From a virus, in IMG/VR virus record IMGVR_UViG_3300035204_002166, positions 1-33,786 of that record: a stretch of 33,786 bases of DNA, one strand, 5' to 3'. Below the pieces are notes generated by a model, which saw nothing but the letters and a program-made list of their open reading frames with translations, was not told the origin of the DNA and ran no database searches. Of the stretch, positions 1 through 6,648 are shown piece by piece. The translations under genes were made by a program, and so were the position numbers. Each line of letters begins with the position of its first letter. Within the stretch, counting starts at the first letter, position 1.

Positions 1-887
1 AAGGGGAACATTTTCTTTGCCGCTTCTTTCTCAGCATCTACTACCTCTTCTTTCTCTTTTGGAGTTGTCTCTACTGGTATCTTTTTTATTTCGTCCTCTG
101 TTGGCATTTTTACATTTTTGTCTAAGGCCCACATGATTTTATGTTTTTCACAATAGTCAACCATCCTGCGCACAGGCACGATAAGGTTGAATCCCTCTCC
201 CGCTCCCCTTACGAGCATACCTACGTATTTTGGGTTTTCTTCTTTTAAATAAACCCCGCCCCCGCTACTTCCGGGGAAGGCGACACACGTTGTTTGGTCA
301 AATATGTGTTTATTTAATTGCTTTAAAATTCTACCATGCTGAGAATAAATCCCGTCTGTCATGGAATTCGCACCCATTTGGCCAAGTAGAGAACCCACGT
401 GTAGGAGGTCTGTGCCTAAAGCTGGAATTTTTTCTTCAAGATAAAAGGTTACACTATCTGTCACAAAGTTAAGTTTACGAACACGAAGCAATGCAAGATC
501 GTGGCCCTTTTCACTCTCAGAATACTTTAATACTTCCGCATCCATCTGAAGCCGCCCCACGGTTCGACCATTTTGCCGAATTTCTTTAATAACCACAGGA
601 TCTTTGAATTCTACCAAGGTTTTTGGTGTTCCTCGAACCAAAACTTTTCTTTTGGTCCTTAGGTTATCTATAACGTGAGCGGCGGTCCAAATAAAATTGA
701 CCAAGTCCCCATTAGAGTCCTTCCTAGAGAAGATCACCCCCGAGCCCTCGCCCGCGCTAAATGCGCCTTCTGATCTGATCGTAACAGATACATTTTGAAG
801 ATGTTCTGCGGCAGACCGTTTCTTTTCACCAGCATACGAAGAAAAAGTAAGGGTGAAACCTAGTATGAGTATAGCTAGCTTTTTCAT
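1..887 (-). CDS. Secreted trypsin-like serine protease (3' end outside window)
   Basis: Read from the start codon at 887 down to the left edge with no stop; about 295 residues are visible. The N-terminus is a signal peptide (MKKLAILILG then a hydrophobic run, likely cleavage after SSYA), so the protein should act in the periplasm or outside. The trypsin-fold triad is complete: His71 in TAAH, Asp130 in GHDLALL, Ser208 in PGSSGGG. After the protease domain comes a charged Glu/Lys-rich stretch running off the edge; a PDZ domain could follow but is not visible. An AGGA ribosome-binding site lies five bases before the ATG. The family is S1, closest in style to HtrA/Do-like enzymes. A secreted protease is unusual cargo for a phage; its substrate cannot be inferred. 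Confidence 0.85.
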   Translation of the reverse strand, partial: MKKLAILILGFTLTFSSYAGEKKRSAAEHLQNVSVTIRSEGAFSAGEGSGVIFSRKDSNGDLVNFIWTAAHVIDNLRTKRKVLVRGTPKTLVEFKDPVVIKEIRQNGRTVGRLQMDAEVLKYSESEKGHDLALLRVRKLNFVTDSVTFYLEEKIPALGTDLLHVGSLLGQMGANSMTDGIYSQHGRILKQLNKHIFDQTTCVAFPGSSGGGVYLKEENPKYVGMLVRGAGEGFNLIVPVRRMVDYCEKHKIMWALDKNVKMPTEDEIKKIPVETTPKEKEEVVDAEKEAAKKMFP

Positions 888-934
888 ATTATCCTATTTT
901 AGGAAGCCGGCTTTATTTTTACAAATTTTATTTT

Positions 935-1786
935 TTAGACTACCGCTCTGCCTTTCTGGTTTTTCCAGTCTTTTTCTGGTCTATCTATTTCGTTATTTCT
1001 TTTAATGCTTGCCGCTAGTACACTTGCACCCTCATTGCCAATCCCTATTTTAGAAAATTGTTTTTGAAGCGCTGCGGTGTCTTTGGGGAAACAGGTTCCA
1101 CCAAACCCGCGCTTTCCGTCTGGCCCCGGAACTTGGGTGTGAGATTTGTTAATTCTTTCGTCTAAAACCACCATATCTTTCACGCGTTCATAATCAAGGT
1201 CTAGCGCTGTACAAAAATCATGAATTTCATTAAAAAAGGAGACCTTAACTGCTAAAAAACAATTTCTGGTATATTTCACCAACTCTGCTTCCTCTGTGGT
1301 CATAAAGTTCATTCTTGGTTTGTTATAAAGAATGTTACTATCATAGGCGGATTTAAAAACAGACCATAATTCGTCTCTTATTCGATCATTTCTATCATTT
1401 GTTCCTAATATCCAGTCGGTTTGATTGAGGAAGTCTTTCTTCCAGTTTTTTTCAGTTAAAAACTCAGGCATGAACATGGTGCCGAGCCTCTTTGATGTTC
1501 CCACGGGAACTGTTGATTTTATTATTATCCTTTCCGAATCGAAACCATGGTCTATTAGCTCAATAACAATCTTGTCTACTTGCACTGTGTTTGCGCTTCC
1601 ATCTAAATCCATTGGCGTCGGAACACATACAAATATAAAATCACAACAAGTCAAATCTTTTAGCTCTAAATCATAATGACTACATTTATGTGGATCCAAG
1701 TCGTAAACAAATAATTCAGTGCTATCACCTAGGAGGGCTGTTGCTCCCCCCACAAACCCGTTTCCTACTATGCCAATTGCTTTCAT
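935..1786 (-). CDS. Short UDP-glucose/GDP-mannose 6-dehydrogenase-like protein
   Basis: 283 residues. An N-terminal Rossmann NAD site (GNGFVGG, residues 8-14), the VCVPTP segment near 53-58 and the catalytic-cysteine motif GFGGTCFPKD (Cys232) identify the nucleotide-sugar dehydrogenase family, which oxidises UDP-glucose or a similar sugar nucleotide to a uronic acid. Family members are usually about 390-450 residues. Here the protein ends shortly after the central dimerisation region, so the C-terminal nucleotide-binding domain is missing, as in some phage and viral homologues; whether it is active is open. A good Shine-Dalgarno (GGAG) precedes the ATG, and the upstream gene's stop is one base away (TAACATG). 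The glycosyltransferases upstream suggest a shared role in glycan modification. Confidence 0.82.
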   Translation of the reverse strand: MKAIGIVGNGFVGGATALLGDSTELFVYDLDPHKCSHYDLELKDLTCCDFIFVCVPTPMDLDGSANTVQVDKIVIELIDHGFDSERIIIKSTVPVGTSKRLGTMFMPEFLTEKNWKKDFLNQTDWILGTNDRNDRIRDELWSVFKSAYDSNILYNKPRMNFMTTEEAELVKYTRNCFLAVKVSFFNEIHDFCTALDLDYERVKDMVVLDERINKSHTQVPGPDGKRGFGGTCFPKDTAALQKQFSKIGIGNEGASVLAASIKRNNEIDRPEKDWKNQKGRAVV

Positions 1787-1787
1787 G

Positions 1788-1967
1788 TTATCTCCATATG
1801 TCGGGGTTTTGTTCCCTTTTTCTTCTCATGTACTCCCTTTTTTGTCTTCTTCTTTTTTCTGGGTCTTTTTTATCATACTTGTTTCTCGCTTTTTTTAAAG
1901 CCTTTTTTCCTTTTCCTGTTTCGAGGTATCTTTTCTGGGATGAGTATTTATTTTTGTCTTTTTTCAT
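1788..1967 (-). CDS. Small Lys/Arg-rich basic protein
   Basis: 59 residues from the ATG at 1967; an ATG at 1982 in the same frame would add five residues but falls inside a repeated sequence module, so the shorter start is preferred. The protein is extremely basic, with segments such as GKGKKALKKARNKYDKK and RRRQKREYMRRKREQNP, and is likely to be helical and to bind nucleic acid. No defined domain is recognised. Its stop overlaps the Shine-Dalgarno of the dehydrogenase gene, with a TAACATG junction, so the two are probably translated together. Confidence 0.6.
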   Translation of the reverse strand: MKKDKNKYSSQKRYLETGKGKKALKKARNKYDKKDPEKRRRQKREYMRRKREQNPDIWR

Positions 1968-2020
1968 ATATCGTCCACCCATGCTTTCGATTTTTCGTTT
2001 CGGTTTAAAATCTGTTTTTT
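1964..2020 (-). repeat. AWVDDI module, copy A
   Basis: On the minus strand this segment reads as an 18-codon open frame without ATG, starting just after an in-frame TAA and ending ...AWVDDI-stop. A second copy at 6671-6727 has the same frame, length and C-terminal six residues. The last 16 bases (plus-strand 1966-1981 and 6673-6688) are identical and the rest is diverged. It ends at the start codon of the basic protein gene. Confidence 0.5.
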
Positions 2021-2053
2021 TTATATTCGTTTTGAGTTATCAAAATTAAAAAA

Positions 2054-2887
2054 TTATCTTGCCCAATTAACTCCGACCCAGATCTTAGATCCGTCTGGAT
2101 AGACTGCCCCCGTGTCTCCCATCAGTGAGGATGGAAAACCTGTGTCTGAGAAGAACTGGGAAAAAATCTCTCGAGTCGTAGCGTTGTAAAGGGATTGTCT
2201 ATTTAGGAAAAAATTTGACGAAGGGTTTATTTCTTCCCCTGTTTTAACCGCCCAATACCTACAGTTGTCAGCGTTCTTCATTTTGGTTATTATTTTTAGG
2301 GGCTGCCAAGCTTGGTAGCTAGATTTAAGTGCATCAATGATTTTATTCTCTGCTCGTTCATCATCTCCATGCCAGTGAAAATGCCCTTTTCCTTCTACAA
2401 TAAAAGGCTGCCAGTTTATTTTATTTAAAAGAAATTCTGAATATATACGACCAGCGCCAATGGAGTCGTTCTTTCTAGATGGTACTGTATTGGAATACCC
2501 CTCCCAATAGTGAATCTGGTTACTTCCTGTGTCTACTAAATGAAAATCTTTGAGCCCCACGTAATGAGTACCACGCTTGACGTGGTCTAACGCCCACTCA
2601 AAGTAATTTTGCGTAATAAAGTCGTCACTCCCGATAAGGGTTACGGCGTCAGGATTAAATTGCTTGCAGTATAAAAAGCCTTCGTCATATTTTCTATCAA
2701 GAGGTTCGTTACCTCTGTTAATGTATGTCAGTCCTCTGGCTAATCTTTCTGATTTTTTTCCTTCGCTGCCGACAACTACGATCATATACTCTGTGCGAGA
2801 ATCATCAAACTGATAATAATAATTTAATAAATGATTCGTAAGCCAATCTCTTCCCCAGATCGGTATAATTATGCATAGTTTTCTCAT
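2054..2887 (-). CDS. Glycosyltransferase-like protein (GT-A type)
   Basis: 277 residues from the ATG at 2887, chosen because MRKLCIIIPIWGRDW is a typical GT-A opening strand; an upstream in-frame start at 2905 would add six residues inside the preceding small gene. The sequence contains DAVTLIGSDDFI near residues 88-99, which looks like the metal/sugar-nucleotide-binding acidic motif of family 2-like enzymes. Donor and acceptor are unknown. The ATG overlaps the stop of the zinc-ribbon ORF (ATGA), which suggests translational coupling. It is followed by the AWVDDI module and the basic protein gene. Confidence 0.65.
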   Translation of the reverse strand: MRKLCIIIPIWGRDWLTNHLLNYYYQFDDSRTEYMIVVVGSEGKKSERLARGLTYINRGNEPLDRKYDEGFLYCKQFNPDAVTLIGSDDFITQNYFEWALDHVKRGTHYVGLKDFHLVDTGSNQIHYWEGYSNTVPSRKNDSIGAGRIYSEFLLNKINWQPFIVEGKGHFHWHGDDERAENKIIDALKSSYQAWQPLKIITKMKNADNCRYWAVKTGEEINPSSNFFLNRQSLYNATTREIFSQFFSDTGFPSSLMGDTGAVYPDGSKIWVGVNWAR

Positions 2888-2970
2888 TTTATCCACCAAG
2901 CGCATCTAGGGCACTGGAATTTGGTTTCCACAAAACAGTGGCCACATTTAGGGCACTTTTTAACCTTCAA
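2884..2970 (-). CDS. Candidate zinc-ribbon microprotein, 28 aa
   Basis: A short frame from a TTG at 2970 (a second in-frame TTG lies 12 bases upstream) encodes about 28 residues with two CxxC knuckles, KCPKCGHCF and QCPRCAWW, ending WIK-stop. The four-cysteine spacing is that of a treble-clef or ribbon zinc site. It overlaps the end of the upstream gene, and its TGA overlaps the ATG of the glycosyltransferase. This leaves almost no gap between 2887 and 2960 and supports the frame being real. The non-ATG start is the main doubt. Confidence 0.5.
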   Translation of the reverse strand: MKVKKCPKCGHCFVETKFQCPRCAWWIK

Positions 2971-3148
2971 GTTCGTCTTCAAAGTCTTTAAGCTCGGTTA
3001 GTCTGTGTTCCACTACTTTCGTGGGGTATACTACCACCTTTGTGTTGTAAAGCAACTGATATTTTTCAGCATCACCTTTATTTTTAAGAAAAGCGAGAGT
3101 GTGCCACTGTAAATTATTCGATTGCTGTTTAACTTCATAAATTTTCAT
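2960..3148 (-). CDS. Small hypothetical protein, 62 aa
   Basis: Starts MKIYEVKQQ and ends with an acidic tail (LKDFEDELEG). No signal peptide, membrane segment or known motif is visible. A GTGTAAT hexamer-like box sits seven bases before the ATG, as it does before two other genes in this window, but it overlaps the stop codon of the upstream gene. The segment WHTLAFLKNKGDAEKYQLLYNTK has the look of a small alpha/beta phage protein. No function can be assigned. Confidence 0.6.
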   Translation of the reverse strand: MKIYEVKQQSNNLQWHTLAFLKNKGDAEKYQLLYNTKVVVYPTKVVEHRLTELKDFEDELEG

Positions 3149-3156
3149 ACAATCTA

Positions 3157-3897
3157 TTACACTTTGACATAGCCTTTTGATTGAACGAAAGTGTACTTGG
3201 TTTCTTCTCTGTCAATTTCGTGTATTAAGTGCGCTGGAACCTTGCCAACAAGCCAGCAGTCTGGGTGCCAACTCCACGGATTTACGCCTAGGTTGCTTTT
3301 GAGGTGAAGAAAGAAGCTGCTTTTATGGCTGAAAATTTTGTTGGATTCATCCTTTAGGAATCTTAGTGTGAAGCTTAGGTCAGACCTATCAATTTCGCCA
3401 GCAGAGGGCGTGAATGGGTACTTTAGCCATAAGTGCTTAGACATTCCTGACATACCCCAGTTAACAAAATAAGTTTCAAACACGTCGTCCTTAATTGCCT
3501 TTATTTCTTTTTTGGTTATGAAGTTGTATGAATCTGCTGTCGGCGCACCACCGCTAAAGTCAATCGGCTCGCTGCTAATAGTCATTCTGGGGTCATCAAG
3601 AGAAAGATTGCAGTACCCTGTCACCACGTTTATATATGGGTCTTTTTCCTCTAGGGTTTTGACTAAGCAGTTAACACCCACTTGGTTAAGGATCAGGTCG
3701 TGAGAAGTTACCCAATAATAGTCGTAATCCGTATTTTGAATAAAGCTTGGAATAACCACGGAAAGCTGAATTTCGTCATACCCCACAAACCAAGCCTTAT
3801 CCATGTTTATTTCTTTGATTGAGTCAACCACCTCAAAAATATGGCTGGCCTTGAGAATAATTAGACAATGTTTTTTATTGTAGGGCCGTTGATTCAT
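3157..3897 (-). CDS. Probable glycosyltransferase-like protein, 246 aa
   Basis: Not firmly recognised. The N-terminal half has alternating strands and helices (KHCLIILKA; QLSVVIPSF) and a segment DYDYYWVTSHDLILN near residues 58-72 that resembles the region around the acidic motif of GT-A enzymes. GMSGMSKHLWLKYPF near 148-162 resembles the acceptor side of such proteins. It sits between an HNH gene and small genes leading to a clearer glycosyltransferase. The ATG follows the HNH stop by one base (TAACATG). A nucleotide-sugar role is inferred from general shape and neighbours only. Confidence 0.55.
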   Translation of the reverse strand: MNQRPYNKKHCLIILKASHIFEVVDSIKEINMDKAWFVGYDEIQLSVVIPSFIQNTDYDYYWVTSHDLILNQVGVNCLVKTLEEKDPYINVVTGYCNLSLDDPRMTISSEPIDFSGGAPTADSYNFITKKEIKAIKDDVFETYFVNWGMSGMSKHLWLKYPFTPSAGEIDRSDLSFTLRFLKDESNKIFSHKSSFFLHLKSNLGVNPWSWHPDCWLVGKVPAHLIHEIDREETKYTFVQSKGYVKV

Positions 3898-3898
3898 G

Positions 3899-4183
3899 TT
3901 ACTTATATTTTTTGTGCATTCCGGCGTGAATCTCTGCGTGACAATTTCTACACACTAGAATAGTGTTGTCTGCCTCCTTTTTTAATTTTTTGAGACTGCA
4001 GTCCCTTTTTAGTGCTATGGCAAACCTTTTTTTGGCAATGTGATGAAAGTCTAGTCCTCCGTGGTATTTTTTGTACCCACATATACAGCATTTTCCTCCT
4101 TTATATTTTACTAATGCCGCCTTCTTTTCTCTCTGCCTGTCTACTGTCCTTCGGGATTTTATTTTTTTTTGATCTTCCGTCAT
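3899..4183 (-). CDS. HNH endonuclease
   Basis: 94 residues from the ATG at 4183; an upstream in-frame start would run into tRNA-Ala and is rejected. The basic N-terminus is followed by the zinc-HNH core: CCICGYKK, LDFHHI, then ILVCRNCHAEIH. The two CxxC pairs should bind structural zinc and the histidines form the beta-beta-alpha metal nuclease site. Free-standing HNH genes in phages are often homing or nicking nucleases, and placement next to a tRNA gene is compatible with that. No intron is evident here. Confidence 0.85.
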   Translation of the reverse strand: MTEDQKKIKSRRTVDRQREKKAALVKYKGGKCCICGYKKYHGGLDFHHIAKKRFAIALKRDCSLKKLKKEADNTILVCRNCHAEIHAGMHKKYK

Positions 4184-4195
4184 GTTGTTTTTTTG

Positions 4196-4271
4196 TGGTG
4201 GAGGTAATCGGGCTCGAACCGATGACATCCTGCTTGCAAAGCAGGCGCTCTACCAACTGAGCTATACCCCC
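4196..4271 (-). tRNA. tRNA-Ala (UGC)
   Basis: Complete cloverleaf on the minus strand: acceptor GGGGGUA paired with UACCUCC (with the G3-U70 pair typical of alanine tRNA), D arm GCUC/GAGC, anticodon loop UUUGCAA with anticodon UGC, T arm with GGUUCGAGCC. The 3' CCA is encoded. It is one of four tRNA genes within 2.7 kb. Confidence 0.95.
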
Positions 4272-4304
4272 CAAATTAAAACTTAAACAGTATATCACTT
4301 TTTT

Positions 4305-4333
4305 TTGTATTTAAAACCCGTTTCCGCTATAAT
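4305..4333 (+). promoter_or_regulatory. Sigma70-like promoter for the SpeD operon
   Basis: -35 TTGTAT (4305-4310), 17-base spacer, -10 TATAAT (4328-4333). Only seven bases separate the -10 box from the ATG at 4341, so transcription should begin at or next to the start codon. It lies between the divergent tRNA-Ala gene and the operon. Confidence 0.7.
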
Positions 4334-4340
4334 TAAACAA

Positions 4341-4763
4341 ATGGATTTTGATTGTACCACAGGCTCAGATTATTACGACGATATCTTGGCTGAAAATCAT
4401 GGTTACGAGCATGTTTGGGAAGATTTAGCTCCAGATATCTGTAGGCAACGCCTAGTCATAGAAGGCACACTTCACAATGTATTTTTGCCCGAAGACATGA
4501 CTCGTTATTGCCATGAAATAACTAAGGTACTTAACATGACAGAGGTAACTTCTCCTGCCTGTAATCATGATCCCCATTATGGTTGGTGTGCCTACACCCA
4601 CTGGAAAGAATCAGGGATGCATATTTACGCGTGGGACAATAGAGATCCAAAGTTTTTTTCTATTGATATTTATACATGTAGAAAATTTAACCCTCGACAC
4701 GCGATAGATTATACGGAAGAATTTTTTGGAGATAACTTAATTAAGATAACTTGGAAGGAATAA
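4341..4763 (+). CDS. speD: S-adenosylmethionine decarboxylase-like protein (SpeD)
   Basis: 140 residues from the ATG at 4341; a longer TTG start at 4305 would lie inside the promoter. The C-terminal half reads HWKESGMHIYAWDN (residues 87-100) and FFSIDIYTCRKFNP (105-118). This matches the AdoMet decarboxylase pattern, with a Glu-Ser pair (90-91) at the self-cleavage/pyruvoyl site and a conserved Cys113 in the DIxTC motif. The histidine expected a few residues after the processing serine is shifted. The enzyme feeds aminopropyl groups to polyamine synthesis; phage copies are known in marine viruses. Activity is likely but not certain. Confidence 0.72.
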   Translation: MDFDCTTGSDYYDDILAENHGYEHVWEDLAPDICRQRLVIEGTLHNVFLPEDMTRYCHEITKVLNMTEVTSPACNHDPHYGWCAYTHWKESGMHIYAWDNRDPKFFSIDIYTCRKFNPRHAIDYTEEFFGDNLIKITWKE

Positions 4764-4765
4764 AC

Positions 4766-4888
4766 ATGGGAATATTTTTAGTAGTACTGGTTGGGGTAGT
4801 AACTGTATTGTGTTACGGAATGCTTAACAATTGCCTACGTGCAATGAGTAAAGTTAAAAGGGAAAACAAAGATGACGTACGAAAGTGA
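4766..4888 (+). CDS. Small single-pass membrane protein, 40 aa
   Basis: The short frame begins MGIFLVVLVGVVTVLCYGML, one transmembrane helix, followed by a basic tail (MSKVKRENKDDVRK). It starts two bases after the SpeD stop and overlaps the next gene by 17 bases, so it fills the gap in a tight operon. The spacing and clear hydrophobic helix support it as real. Function unknown. Confidence 0.6.
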   Translation: MGIFLVVLVGVVTVLCYGMLNNCLRAMSKVKRENKDDVRK

Positions 4889-5288
4889 GAGAAACGAACA
4901 CGAAGAGTATGCGGAGGAGCAAACCTTCCATACATCAAACAGGCTTGCCCCAGAGGGGGATCAGAAAGTTGTTCTCGTAGATATCGATGAAACTATTTGC
5001 TTTTACACTGGTAAAAGACAGTACAATTTAGCTGAACCAAGTCACGAAAATATAGAAAAAATTAACAAGCTATATGATGAGGGGTGGAGGGTTATATACT
5101 GGACCGCAAGAGGTGGTTCTGAAAAATCTAAAAAGACGGGAGCATGTTACTACGAATTTACGTGGAAGCAGCTAGAATCATGGGGTTGTAAATTCCACGA
5201 CTTGTCTACTGGCACGAAAGGAAAGTGCGTAAAGCCGATCTACGACTTAGTTATTGATGACAAATCTAAAAGAATAGAAGAAATATAA
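4872..5288 (+). CDS. HAD-superfamily phosphatase
   Basis: 138 residues. Motif I is VVLVDIDETIC (residues 33-43; nucleophile Asp37, acid/base Asp39), motif II is VIYWTARG, and the C-terminal acidic motif is DLVIDDKSKRI. These define a small, capless HAD phosphatase of the kind found in phages (polynucleotide 3'-phosphatase-like or nucleotidase). No kinase domain is attached. The first 30 residues are acidic and probably disordered. An AAGGG Shine-Dalgarno lies upstream inside the small membrane gene. A strong terminator follows. Confidence 0.82.
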   Translation: MTYESERNEHEEYAEEQTFHTSNRLAPEGDQKVVLVDIDETICFYTGKRQYNLAEPSHENIEKINKLYDEGWRVIYWTARGGSEKSKKTGACYYEFTWKQLESWGCKFHDLSTGTKGKCVKPIYDLVIDDKSKRIEEI

Positions 5289-5324
5289 AATTTTATCAAG
5301 GGGGTGGACCAAGGTGGAGGCCCG

Positions 5325-5370
5325 AAGTTGCAGCATGTTCAGTGTATGGACCTCTGCTGCAACTTTTTTT
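5325..5370 (+). terminator. Rho-independent terminator of the SpeD-HAD operon
   Basis: A perfect 11-bp stem (AAGUUGCAGCA, 5325-5335, with UGCUGCAACUU, 5355-5365) with a 19-base loop runs into seven T residues. It sits 36 bases after the HAD stop and separates this operon from the opposing tRNA-Val. Confidence 0.88.
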
Positions 5371-5371
5371 A

Positions 5372-5448
5372 TGGTACGAGCGGAGGGATTCGAACCCCCG
5401 ACATCCACGGTGTAAACGTGGCGCTCTAGCCAACTGAGCTACGCTCGT
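5372..5448 (-). tRNA. tRNA-Val (UAC)
   Basis: Acceptor ACGAGCG/CGCUCGU, D arm GCUC/GAGC, anticodon stem CCACG/CGUGG with loop UUUACAC (anticodon UAC), T arm GGGGG/CCCUC-type with UUCGAAU, encoded CCA. It lies immediately downstream of the terminator of the next gene to the right. Confidence 0.94.
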
Positions 5449-5487
5449 AAAAAACCCCACCCCAAGCCGAAAAGCCTAGGGGTGAGG
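5449..5487 (-). terminator. Terminator after the small membrane protein gene
   Basis: On the minus strand a nine-pair GC-rich stem (CCUCACCCC, 5487-5479, with GGGGUGGGG, 5463-5455; one G-U pair) is followed by six T residues (5454-5449). It ends the transcript from the promoter at 5822-5849. The tRNA-Val 5' end is the very next base, so the tRNA would need read-through. Confidence 0.75.
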
Positions 5488-5519
5488 GTATGGACAATCA
5501 CCGATGATTAAACGGCGAA

Positions 5520-5810
5520 TTAATTATCCTCTTTCTCAAGGGTTTGAGGGAGTTCCGCTGGAGTAGCTGGGGTTGCTGGGGTTGCTGTTGCTGTGTTTGA
5601 GAGTGGCTGTGGAGACTGGGAGCTATCTGCTTGCTCGTCTTGAATCTTCATCAGTCCTGTCAAAACATACCCTGTTAAGCAAAAGTTTACAGCCAATAAG
5701 ATAACTGCCGCACGGGCGTATCCTGTTTTAACTTGCGTATATTTGCTTTGCCCTGTTTCACAACACTCACTCTGGTCTGTTTCGCACTGGTTTTTGTTTT
5801 TATTACTCAT
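5520..5810 (-). CDS. Small membrane protein with Pro/Ala/Thr-rich tail
   Basis: 96 residues: a polar Cys-containing N-terminus (residues 1-30), one transmembrane helix (ARAAVILLAVNFCLTGYVL, about 32-50), and a C-terminal low-complexity tail with TATPATPATPAELP. It is probably anchored in the inner membrane. It has its own promoter and terminator. No family recognised. Confidence 0.65.
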   Translation of the reverse strand: MSNKNKNQCETDQSECCETGQSKYTQVKTGYARAAVILLAVNFCLTGYVLTGLMKIQDEQADSSQSPQPLSNTATATPATPATPAELPQTLEKEDN

Positions 5811-5821
5811 AATGAACTTTC

Positions 5822-5849
5822 ATGTTAACATTAATTTCAGGGGTGTCAA
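5822..5849 (-). promoter_or_regulatory. Sigma70-like promoter for the 96-aa membrane protein
   Basis: On the minus strand: TTGACA (5849-5844), 16-base spacer, TAACAT (5827-5822), then 11 bases to the ATG at 5810. Perfect -35 match and the same 16-base spacing as several other promoters here. Confidence 0.65.
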
Positions 5850-5859
5850 CAATATTTTA

Positions 5860-5936
5860 TGGTACTCTTGCTGGGACTCGAACCCAGAACCCTCTGTTTA
5901 GAAGACAGATGCTCTATCCAATTGAGCTACAAGAGC
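5860..5936 (-). tRNA. tRNA-Arg (UCU)
   Basis: Acceptor GCUCUUG/CAAGAGU, D arm GCUC/GAGC, anticodon stem UCUGU/ACAGA with loop CUUCUAA (anticodon UCU), T arm CUGGG/CCCAG with UUCGAGU, encoded CCA. The base before its 5' end is the stop codon of a probable broken reading frame. AGA codons read by this tRNA are common in the neighbouring genes. Confidence 0.94.
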
Positions 5937-6073
5937 TTAAATAAAATTAAAAACCTTTAAGAACACCAAAAGCCCCGTAATGGCCGCGATTACGCTTCCG
6001 AATGTCCTGATGAGTTCAAGCTTGTGGTTGTGCCTGTCTATCCACCTTTCGTAATTCTTTCCCTATCTGTCAT
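5937..6073 (-). pseudogene. Probable frameshifted small membrane protein
   Basis: From the ATG at 6073 the frame reads MTDRERITKGG-stop. Shifting by one base at about 6041 opens a frame continuing ERWIDRHNHKLELIRTF and then a clear transmembrane helix (GSVIAAITGLLVFLKVF), stopping exactly at the tRNA-Arg boundary. The downstream frame has no usable start of its own because TAG precedes it. A single missing base, real or a sequencing error in an A/G run, would give one protein of about 45 residues. The ATG lies in a 33-base copy of the methyltransferase start region, which supports it as a genuine start. Confidence 0.5.
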
Positions 6074-6628
6074 GCTTTCATGATGCATCTTTTTAATGAG
6101 AAAAATGTACTCGATCCCGTATTGGGTCTTAGATTCTTCAATGGTTTCCATTTCGTATTTCAAACCGTATTGATCGAATATTGATGTTATGTCTTCCTTT
6201 CTGAAAGAAATATCCGGTACGCCAATTTCATTCCAAGCGATAACCTCTGTTTTTTCTTTGAACTGAGTAAATAAAATTAAAACAAATTTTTGAGTAAACG
6301 ATTCACAAGCGTTCATCAGTATGTCTTTCCATTGTAAATTATGCTCTAAGACATGTCGCATAAAAATTCCTTCACAATTACTTTTATATTTAGTTAAATC
6401 AGCTTTTTTGTCTGAGTGAGGAGTAATTGATCCATCTATTCCTGTATATTTTTTCGACAAACATTTTGTTTTAAACCAGCCAACTCCACAGCCCCAATCT
6501 TCTACCGCATCACAATCTTTCAGAAACTCTGCTCCTTTATCGTAAGTTTCTGTATTACCATACCAGTCAAGGGGGACGTCAGAACCGACGTCCTTATACA
6601 GGTCATTCCATTTGTCCATATTTGTCAT
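6038..6628 (-). CDS. Class I SAM-dependent methyltransferase
   Basis: 196 residues. The SAM-binding loop is VEDWGCGVGWFK (43-53), followed by YTGIDGS (motif II) and MRHVLEHN, a common post-motif sequence in small phage and sugar methyltransferases. Substrate unknown. The last 12 residues overlap the start of the next small frame. It is transcribed from a promoter only six bases before its ATG and has no Shine-Dalgarno, so a leaderless message is likely. Confidence 0.78.
   Translation of the reverse strand: MTNMDKWNDLYKDVGSDVPLDWYGNTETYDKGAEFLKDCDAVEDWGCGVGWFKTKCLSKKYTGIDGSITPHSDKKADLTKYKSNCEGIFMRHVLEHNLQWKDILMNACESFTQKFVLILFTQFKEKTEVIAWNEIGVPDISFRKEDITSIFDQYGLKYEMETIEESKTQYGIEYIFLIKKMHHESMTDRERITKGG
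6061..6093 (-). repeat. Duplicated start module, copy 2
   Basis: 33 bases that match 6616-6648 at 28 positions. The shared core on the minus strand is ATCATGAAAG-Y-ATGACA-R-ATA. In copy 1 it holds the -10 box and ATG of the methyltransferase; in copy 2 it precedes the probable frameshifted membrane gene. Confidence 0.6.
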
Positions 6629-6648
6629 ACTTTCATGATACGTCTTTT
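6616..6648 (-). repeat. Duplicated start module, copy 1
   Basis: Carries the -10 box (TATCAT) and first codons (ATG ACA) of the methyltransferase gene. Five of 33 positions differ from the copy at 6061-6093, one of them inside the -10 box, which may weaken promoter activity of copy 2. Confidence 0.6.

Noticed and set aside
4012-4298. Open frames on both strands crossing tRNA-Ala (GGIAQLVER... and IGLEPMTS...)
   Set aside because: These are the well-known translation artefacts of a tRNA-Ala gene; the cloverleaf explains the sequence.
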